Notes under the pieces: generated by a model
What the model saw: only the letters and a program-made list of their open reading frames with translations
What the model was told of the DNA's origin: nothing
Database searches by the model: none
Source: Pomphorhynchus laevis
Taxonomy: Eukaryota; Acanthocephala; Palaeacanthocephala; Echinorhynchida; Pomphorhynchidae
Direction: 5' to 3'
Length of the DNA stretch: 64,000 nucleotides
Assembly (NCBI GenBank): GCA_012934845.2
Contig: WNNJ02000089.1
Coordinates: 1-64,000, forward strand
Position numbers and translations under genes: made by a program
Part shown: one piece after another, positions 50,697-58,900 of the stretch
How positions within the stretch are numbered: the first letter of the stretch is position 1
How the letters are laid out: the number at the start of each line of letters is the position of its first letter

Positions 50697-50905
50697 CTCC
50701 GCTCTTTCCTGGTGGCTGCTCCTCTATCGTGGAATCATCTGCCCATTCATATACGCCAATCAACTTCCCTGCAGTGCTTCAAACGACAAATCCGATCCCA
50801 TTTTAACAATTTATCTGCTTGACTTTCTCATTTTTGTTTGTGGACTTGTAAGCGTACAGCTTGTACGCATTTGCCACATTAAATAAATTTGTATTATTAT
50901 TACAG
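50697..50905 (+). mobile_element. LINE-D 3' end fragment
   Basis: Encodes the last residues of family D ([23 protein letters not shown]). Its 3' UTR hairpin is gcgtac (50,852-50,857) with gtacgc (50,863-50,868), then atttgccacattaaataaat and a (TAT)n tail. It fills the centre between the inverted copies C4 and C5. Confidence 0.75.
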
Positions 50906-51143
50906 GGGAAAATCCATATTATTTTGGACTTGTCAGGGTTAAGAACTGGATGGAGATTGGAGAGACGTTTGTAGATAGAAGAAGGACAGTTAGAGGCAGA
51001 AATGCCGATATCGTGTATGCGATGTGCGGGTGCATGAGCATAGATTAGAATGTCATCGGCGTATTGCATGACGTTAAAGGAGTAAGGTTTGATAAACGGA
51101 GATAGATCGCCAAGCAGAAGAGAGAAAAGCAGGGGACCTAGGA

Positions 51144-53105
51144 CTAAACCTTGTGGGACCCCGCAAAAAATAGGGATGGGAGGGAGGTTGATGAATTAGA
51201 ACATACGCGAAAGGAATGGTCGGCTCGATATGAGGCGAACCATGCTACGGAGGAGGAATAAAAGCCGTAATCATAACGAAGGCGAGAAAGGAGGACAGAG
51301 TGGTCGACAATGTCGAATGCGGAGGAGAGGTCGAGGGAGATGAGAACACTATATAGAGCCTTGTCTCGAGAAATGAGTAAGTCGTTGTACACTTTTATGC
51401 ATGCGATTTCTGTCGAGTGATTAGAGCGAAAAGCGGATTGGAAAGGAGGGTACAGATTGGATGAGGAGAGATAAGCGTTGAGTTGTATTAAGATGATACG
51501 TTCTAAGAGCTTAGAAAGAGTAGGGAGTAGTGAAATGGGGCGATAGCTAGAAGGAAGGGAGGGGTCGAGCGATTGCTTCTTAAGGAGGAGACGAACGATT
51601 GCGGATTTCCAGTGTGAAGTGAAGATACGACTGCGGATGGACGAGTTAAACAAGGTTGTGAGAAATGGGGATATTGATGAGCATATAGATTTTAATATGT
51701 GAGTAGGCAGGGTATCGGCAGGTGAGGTTTTGTTGTGCAAAGACATGAGGACAGATGATACTTCTGTAGGTGAGACAGGGAGAAGATTAAAGAGTTCCGG
51801 AAGTATGAGATTAGACTGGGCAGAGTGGGATAGGATGGAGACCGGGGTGTGAGAGAGCAACGTGGATACTTTAGTCTGGAGAAATGACGAATAATCATTA
51901 GCATTGATGTTGCAAGTCGTAGAGGAACGAGCCAGGATTGAGTTAAAAGTATGCCAGAGAGTCTTAGAGTTGAATGAAGTGATGATTTTATGCTGCCAGA
52001 AGGAGTTGCATTTAGTACGTAGTAGGAGGAGATGAGACCGGCGAAGAGCAAGATAGGAATCACGGAAAGACGGAGTGATCGAGTGGAAATCGCGTCTGAG
52101 AGAGCGGTGATAGACTTGAACAGCATGGCGGAGTCGACTCTTTGAGAGTAGGCATTGGATGTTAAACCATGGGGCAGGGTGCAAGCGACGGTGTGGGTGA
52201 GACTTGAAGGGCAAGAGCACATCGAGAGTGGATGTGAGTTCAGAGTCGAAAAGAAAGGCGAGATCGTGAGGAGATGAATATGTTATTGTGGGTAATGATA
52301 GAGACGATTTGAGTAAGGCAGAGCGGAGAAGGGAGAGGTAAAGATTTCTCCAAGGGCGACGTAGGATTGTAGGTGTGTGAGGAGGGGTGTGGTTGCGAGT
52401 GAGATCAAGGGTGATAACAAAGTGATCGGATAGACCAGGATCAGAGATTGACAGTGAGGTGTAGGCAGTAAAATGATCGGGGACAGCGATGATGTCGAGT
52501 GCCCCACCAAGTATATGTGTGGGGGCAGTGGAGATTAGTTTGTAATTGTAGTTGGATAGAATGTTGATGAAGCGGATGGAATCTGTGGAAGAGGGGCGGT
52601 CTAGGCGGATATTGAAGTCGCCTAGAACGAGTGAAGGGATTGAGGACAAAGAACAATGAGAAAGGAGGTCAGCGAGTTCGGTAAAAAATAAGGCTGTAGG
52701 AGCTGATGAACCAGGACGGTATACAATGGCGAGATCTAGAGTGATCGGGTTAGAATAACGACAAGTGAGCAATTCAAAAGAGCAAGGACTGAAAGGGGTA
52801 TTGATTTTGCGAAGAGACGTTTGGTGACGCGCAAATGCGACGATGCCGCCATGATTAGAGGATTTAGAAGGGCATGAGCTGAGGGGGCGGGCGGATTCGA
52901 CTAGGGAGCAACCGGCAGAGAGCAGACGGCGAATGGAAAGGTTGTCGGAATCTGAGTGCCAGGATTCGGTGAGGCAGAAGAGATCGATGGATTGCTTGGT
53001 GTATAGGTTGAGGATAAGATCGGATATTTTGAGAATAGATCTAGTGTTGAGGAGACCGATGCGGAAACCGTGTGCTGTGGCGAAAGAGTCTAGTGGAGAA
53101 GACAC
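51144..53105 (-). pseudogene. LINE-C5 ORF2, endonuclease and RT to motif A
   Basis: 653 codons from a secondary Met: LGLLNTRSILKI, FCLTESWHSDS, LVLGDFNIRLDR, GLSDHFVITLDL, SYRPISLLPTLSKLLER and LDLSSAFDIVDH. It runs out of frame at SLPSLFFAGSHKV through the missing C shared with C4. The box [13 protein letters not shown] lies in the 50,803-51,069 frame. Confidence 0.8.
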
Positions 53106-54115
53106 ATAGGAGAGATGGAGCGCCCTCGAATTTTTAGACGGGTGTGGACAACTTGAAAATTTCCGTCTATGTTTCGGATTGAGAGTGATGTTTCGCCGTT
53201 TTCCTCGCGACGGCGTTTTTCGATGCGGGCTGAAGAGATTTGAGCGATTTCGGAAGGGGCGCGATCGGGGAAAATTCGAGTGGTTGAAGATGACATGAGT
53301 TTGAATCGTTGAGAGAGGACAGAAGACGCGTGAGAGCGATGCTTGAAAACAATTTTTAGGAGAGGGGGCTGGGAAGGATTAGATTGAGAAGATTTCTTTA
53401 GACGGATGAATGCGACAGGAGAAATGTCCTTGAAAAAGGATGGTTTATCCACAGGAACAATTGACGAGAGGATGGATCTGAAGGCGGAAACATCGTGGTC
53501 CAGACGTGCTTGTGGAGATAAGGAGTTAGAAGGCGTGATATTAGTAACAATGACGCAACGATCGCGAGAAGCAAAGCGGTTCCGTAAAGGAGGACGACTG
53601 ACGTGAGTAGGTGAGATCACGATAGAAGAGCTGTCAGTTGATGATTTGGAGGGATTTGGTTTGACGACGGGAGACATAGAGGATAATGATAATAAAGAGG
53701 GTGGCAAGCGATGTGAGGAAAGGTTATGAGTGGAAGGATAGTGGAGGTTGGTGGAGGTGATTTTGATTGATGGATGCAAGTTATTGAGAAACGAGACGGG
53801 AAGGACGGGACGTGGGGTGTCAGGGAGTGAAGATGACATGGAATGGGAAGTGTATATGGTGGCAGGGTCGGTGGGTGGAGAAAGGACATTAGAAACGACG
53901 GGGGTAGTTTGAGTTGACGTGTTGGATGTTGATATGTGCTTATTGGAAAGGTTGCAGATTAGTTTGTTTGCACAAAAACCACATACGAAGTCTTCTTTAG
54001 CCTTATTTTTGTCGCAGGTGATTGTTGTCCAGACGCTACAGTCGTGTATCGAGCACTGTACTTGCAGTTGTCCATAGTTGGTGTCGGTCTTAGTTGTTTT
54101 CTTACGTCCTCCCAT
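53090..54115 (-). CDS. LINE-C5 ORF1, intact
   Basis: 341 codons. N-terminal zinc motif CSIHDCSVWTTI ... FVCGFCANKL, then a Ser/Thr/Pro-rich linker. The conserved C-terminal domain follows (LDHDVSAFRSILSSIVPVDK, PLLKIVFKHRSHASSVLSQR, RIFPDRAPSEIAQISSARIE, LSIRNIDGNFQVVHTR). This is the complete version of the C4/C5-type ORF1 and is probably a trimer- or RNA-binding LINE ORF1 protein by analogy; no experimental homologue is recognised. Confidence 0.82.
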   Translation of the reverse strand: MGGRKKTTKTDTNYGQLQVQCSIHDCSVWTTITCDKNKAKEDFVCGFCANKLICNLSNKHISTSNTSTQTTPVVSNVLSPPTDPATIYTSHSMSSSLPDTPRPVLPVSFLNNLHPSIKITSTNLHYPSTHNLSSHRLPPSLLSLSSMSPVVKPNPSKSSTDSSSIVISPTHVSRPPLRNRFASRDRCVIVTNITPSNSLSPQARLDHDVSAFRSILSSIVPVDKPSFFKDISPVAFIRLKKSSQSNPSQPPLLKIVFKHRSHASSVLSQRFKLMSSSTTRIFPDRAPSEIAQISSARIEKRRREENGETSLSIRNIDGNFQVVHTRLKIRGRSISPMCLLH

Positions 54116-54118
54116 AAA

Positions 54119-54215
54119 CGATGGTTGTCGTCGATGGTTGTCGTCGATGGTTGTCGTCGATGGTTGTCGTCGATGGTTGTCGTCGATGGTTGTCGTCGAT
54201 GGTTGTCGTATGGTT
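54119..54215 (-). repeat. 13-bp minisatellite in the LINE-C5 leader, about seven copies
   Basis: Reverse complement of the C4 repeat (cgtcgatggttgt units). The copy number differs about threefold between otherwise closely matching sisters. Confidence 0.9.
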
Positions 54216-54383
54216 GTCGTTGTAAGATGTTTGTAACTTTTTGTATAGAAGTCCTTGTATGTTTATCAGAAACCAAAATATTTTTTAAGGCTGTAATTTT
54301 TCAATTTGTTGCTTCTATTGAATGTGATTATTTATCACAATATTTTGTATAGAACTTAATATAACCAAGACAAATTTCCAGAA

Positions 54384-54601
54384 GTTCCTACAATCTGATA
54401 TCAGTGGGAAAAGTTCCCTCAATGAGGGACTTTTTCCCACTGATCCAAACTAAGTGCTCACAAATTCTTGCTATCCTACACGAACTATTCGCGTAGTTTG
54501 AACTATTTAAATTTAATTTAAACTATTCAAATTTCCAAATGTTCCTACAATCTGATATCAGTGGGAAAAGTTTCCTTAATGAGGGAACTTTTCCCACTGA
54601 T
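54384..54601. repeat. Two Merlin-related palindromic units
   Basis: Unit 2 (54,384-54,444) and unit 3 (54,541-54,601) each read gttcctacaatctgatatca, gtgggaaaagttcc or variant, 7-8 bases, then the complement. Arms 54,400-54,420 and 54,424-54,444 pair at 19 of 21 positions, arms 54,557-54,576 and 54,582-54,601 at 19 of 20. Unit 1 is at 44,056. Confidence 0.8.
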
Positions 54602-54638
54602 GACATGGGAAAGTTTCCATGAACTTTCCCATGTCATC
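54599..54638. repeat. Perfect 17-bp inverted repeat at the LINE-F2 5' end
   Basis: Arms 54,599-54,615 (gatgacatgggaaagtt) and 54,622-54,638 flank tccatg. A third, direct copy (gacatgggaagtcgtc) follows at 54,642 and is the first sequence of LINE-F2. Confidence 0.88.
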
Positions 54639-54639
54639 T

Positions 54640-54960
54640 CTGACATGGGAAGTCGTCAACCGTCGTGATCATCCTTTGACAGATATCTTCCCATTCGCAA
54701 GGAATCAATACTCAGAGGTCATGGCCTTTACATCATGGCGAAACGGCACATCAGAGATGTATGCACAGGTTTACCAGATAGGGTGCGCACTGTATGGAAC
54801 AATCTACTTGCTCACATAGTAACATGTGCATCAAAAACTGCATTCAAATGACAATTGAAGAACCTTGTGACTACAATTACATATCATTTTTTCATTTTCT
54901 TTTTATTTTAACTTTGTGACTATTGTGACTCACAATAGTCACAACGGTGTAAATTAATAA
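54640..54960 (+). mobile_element. LINE-F2 fragment: RT C-terminus and 3' UTR
   Basis: Frames give RKESILRGHGLYIMAKRHIR and DVCTGLPDRVRTVWNNLLAH, then TAFK and a stop. This matches SSNILRGHGLTLRRERIRK ... VVSLWNRL in LINE-E. It is the C-terminal part missing from F1. A perfect 14-bp hairpin (54,914-54,927 with 54,931-54,944, loop act) lies in the tail. Confidence 0.65.
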
Positions 54961-55109
54961 TAATTAAAATTTTCATTAATATAATATAAATTATGAGCCA
55001 TATTATGAATTTGTTATTATTTTTTGAAATTCTTATTATTTCTTCATTTGTATAGGTTTCTTTATAAGTTCTGTAAACTCCATGAATACTTTGTTTCTTT
55101 AAATGTTTT
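54961..55109. other. AT-rich spacer
   Basis: No feature beyond AT-rich sequence. Confidence 0.5.
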
Positions 55110-55387
55110 CATGACTATTCAAATTTCATTTGAATAGTCATGAAGACGTTTTTAATGAGGCAATGCTAAAGAATGTAATTGTTTTAGGTATTTGAAACAT
55201 GGGCTATGATATATTTTCAATTATCCCTGATTGAAGTCATTGTAGTCGTTGAATGTGTCAGCATGAAGACGTTTTTAATGAGGCAATGCTAAAGAATGTA
55301 ATAGTTTTAGGTATTTGAAACATGGGCTATGCTATATTTTCAATTATCCCTAATTGAAGTCATTGTAGTCGTTGAATGTGTCAGCAC
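55110..55387 (+). repeat. 15-bp hairpin followed by a 123-bp tandem duplication
   Basis: Arms 55,110-55,124 (catgactattcaaat) and 55,128-55,142 are perfectly complementary with loop ttc. Directly after begin two copies of a 123-bp unit (55,142-55,264 and 55,265-55,387) that differ at about four positions, starting gaagacgtttttaatgaggc. No gene is seen in the unit. Confidence 0.88.
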
Positions 55388-55585
55388 ATTGCAACCATCA
55401 GTTCCGTTACATGTTGCCACTAAATATACTGATTAATATATTGCAGGCATTGTAATATAAGTTTACAATATAAGACAACGATTTCTGATGGTACTGTTCT
55501 ACAAGTTAACTTGTGTTAACTTTGGCATTGTGCTACAGAAAGCATATTTTTGTGGTTTCTTGTTATGTCAAAATGTTGTGGCGTT

Positions 55586-55687
55586 TGTGAAATATCATCA
55601 TATTCAATTAATCACGATCTATCCCCTATTAATCATTAATTCGATTTAACCCATATTAAATCCTCGAAATTTTATTTAGAACCTAAC
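55586..55687 (+). repeat. Dispersed repeat R1 upstream of the synthetase gene
   Basis: tgtgaaatatcatcatattc ... cctcgaaattttattta recurs at 60,564-60,639 in intron 4, in the same orientation, with an internal length difference of about 28 bases. Confidence 0.75.
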
Positions 55688-55802
55688 CGAGTGTTGGAAT
55701 GGGGATTGCATTACTTAAATTCGTCATTAATTCGGTTGTTGCGTCTTTTATAAATAACTGCGGAAATTGATGAACTCGTTTATGCATTAATGTTTTCTTA
55801 TC

Positions 55803-55890
55803 ACTTTTACGACAAAGTATTTATAGATGCAATTTGATTTATGCATTTAATTTTTCGTGTCACCACTCTAAATAAGCGAAGATTTTTGTC
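55803..55890 (+). repeat. Dispersed repeat R2 upstream of the synthetase gene
   Basis: acttttacgacaaagtattt ... gaagatttttgt recurs at 62,841-62,929 in intron 4 at about 90% identity, same orientation. R1 and R2 keep their order in both places. Confidence 0.8.
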
Positions 55891-55988
55891 TAAGTTTACT
55901 GGATATGTAAGTTTTCTGGATGTTTTTGATTCCAGTCAAAATTCTTTGTCTATTAAAAATAATTTTAATATTTTAATTGTAGAGAATA

Positions 55989-58900
55989 ATGAATGCGACA
56001 AAAAAGAATGGCTCGTCTGTACCGTGTCTTGAAAAAGTATTCACACTTTGATCAAACGTTGTCAACCCATTTTCTTTTGTTTTCATAGCTTGTTCCACCG
56101 GCCTATGTAGACTTTCGCTTACAGTATTGGAAAACCTTAAGAGACAATTATCTACTGGATTTAACTGAAAAGATCAGGGTTAACAATGAAAAGCATATTT
56201 CGATTCGGGTAAAACTCTCTGACTCAGAAGAAGTCAGTGTTCCAACGCAGCCTTACAAATCCACATCACTTGATATTATTTCATCTATTGAGTGAGTTTT
56301 ATGATTTTATATATCAACTTTTTTATTTTATATATTTTGTAGTCCAAAACTTTCTGCAAAAACGCTAGCCGTCAAGTGCAATGATCGGGTTTGTGATGCC
56401 TTTGAACCCCTAGTCGAAAATTGTATAATTACTCCACTGACATTTGAAAGCAAGGAAGGTAATTATTCTGATTTTTATTACATCTCTATCGTAAATGAAT
56501 TATCCAAAACTTAACTGATTTCATCAGAACAATTTGGTTTTTGAGAAAAATTCCCAATGTCATAGGATGTTGACGCGAATTTAAAAGTTTAAAGATTAGA
56601 TTAAAATCACCTAAATTTAATCCTTTTATTGAAGCAATTTATCACTAGGAATACAATTTAATCGCAACGATTAATACGAATCAAATATAAATTAATTATC
56701 TATTGCTAATTCCAATAGGATATGGCCCGCAGTTTTAATAATATTAATAATATATATTTATTTAAAGTGGCAAATGCGTGACAGCTGCACGCTTACAAGT
56801 CCACTAACTGAAAAATACAGCAAAAGTTATATAGATAATTTTTTTAAATTGTTTAAATGAGACCGGATTCGGCTTTTAAAAGACGACATTGAAGTTGATT
56901 GGCGTATATGAATGGGCAGATGATTCCACGATAGAGGAGCAGCCACCAGGAAGGAGCGGAGTCCAAAGGAGGTAGAGTAGTTTGGGACATGTAAAAGAAG
57001 GGAATTACAGGAACGCAAGGAACAGTAAACAGGACGAGAATTATCAAGAAAAGGAAGATTGAGAAATGAAGGGGTATGAAAAGTTACAAGGCGGAAAGCA
57101 ACGATAAGAAGACGAATTTGAACACGACAATAAATTGTAGGCAAATCGAGAGAAGCAAGATGGTAGGATGTATGATCAAAACGACGAAGACGGAGGAGAA
57201 TTCGGACAGCTGCGTTGACGATGCGTTGTAGGGGAAGAAGAGTGGATTTAGGTGAGTTGGAAAATAGACTAAGACAATAATCGAGTCTAGAAAAAAGGAG
57301 AGATGATATGAGAGTCATACAAGAAGGGAAATCGATCAATCTACGAACTTGACGGAGGTTGCGGAGTATCAAGGTAGATGAGCGTACTTTATCTCTAACG
57401 AAAGGTTTAAGTGAAAGTCGGTTGTCAAAATGGAAGCCTAGGAAAACGAGATTATCAACGATAGGAAGAATTGTAGAATTTAATGATACGGAGGGAGGTT
57501 CGAAGCCGAGGCGTCGAGGTAGGATCCACATAATTTTGGATTTATCAGGATTCAGAGAAAGGCGAAGGGAAGAAAGATGATTGGAAATTGAGACAAGACA
57601 GTCCGAAGCGGAAACACTAAGATCGTGAATACGATAAACAGGTGCATGAGCATAGATGAGAATGTCATCAGCATATTGCATAACATGGAAGTTAAATTTA
57701 TGAGAAATAAAAGAAGAGAGAAAAGCAAATGGTCTAATACCGAGCCTTGTGGAACACCAGTCGGGATGGAAGACGGATGGGAACGAAAAGAGTGCGAACA
57801 GAATCGAAATGTACTTAGGGTTCAATTGAAATATTTCTTAATATGGCAAAAAATCCAATAAAATTATTATTTTTTAAATTAATTATTTATTTATTTTTGT
57901 TAAAATTTGCTCCTAAATAAATTCTAGATTGAATTATTCTGAATTCCTACTAAATTGTGAATCACAATTCAATGTTAAAATTTACAAGGAACAATAATAA
58001 AGTCTATTTTGGAATTTCCTATTTATTCGAAGGGTGAATACTTACTGTAATGGTTAATAGTTTATATTTGCCATTTGAATGAAAATTGTAGCGATTTATT
58101 CAAGTTTTGTATTTCTACTTTTTTCTCGGTCTTGATCTGGGTCGAATTTGTACTCAGAGCTTTGCTATCACTATTTAGGCTTTAGTTAAAATAATGATGG
58201 AAACTACTTTACATTCAGTTATGAATTTATATATACGTAGTTCTTTATATATATTCTTTACTTCATAAATGTGTTAAATCTCCACATGTTAAAATTCAAC
58301 TTTTAAGGTGTTTCGTTGTATCTAACGACATGATTTTCAATAACGACATGATTTTTTAACGACATATTCACTACAATATATTGTTATTTTACATAAATAT
58401 AATACCATTATATAATATAATTTATATTATATATTAATATTGTTTTTATATATTTGTCAATCAATTTTTCACGTCTTTACATGTGTATACTTATCGAAAT
58501 TATCACTCAGTAGTATTGACCGGTTAGCATGTCCATAACCTAAATTTGATTATGGTGATTTGATATTCAACAATCAACTATTTTGAATGTTTATTGCAGC
58601 ATTTTCTATTCAATTTTTCCAATTTATTTGCAAATCTGTTTTTCCTTGTTTGTTTGACCCAAGCTGAAAGGCAAAGTGGTCGTAATAAATCTCAATATTA
58701 TTATATATATTTAATAATTTTTATACTTCAAATATATTTGTCTACAAAATTGATTATTAATATAAATATATTATATATTAATATCAAATTAATATAATTA
58801 TATTAATATATTTATTATGATACAAATACTGCATTAATAATTCTCAGATTTTTTGAATTTACAAGGATTAAGCTCTGCATCTCAAAGTGAGCTCAATATT

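Larger units (their letters stand above)
50906..54290 (-). mobile_element. LINE-C5, inverted sister of C4, 3'-truncated
   Basis: Leader with 13-bp repeats (54,119-54,215), ORF1 intact, ORF2 up to ...DKSKIIWIFPC, where the sequence ends abruptly at the (TAT)n tail of the LINE-D fragment. Loss of the 3' end is unusual for a LINE insertion. C5 shares with C4 the same missing base just before motif B. Its ORF2 start codon is changed (atg to agg in attcgagggcgctcc, near 53,127). Confidence 0.88.
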
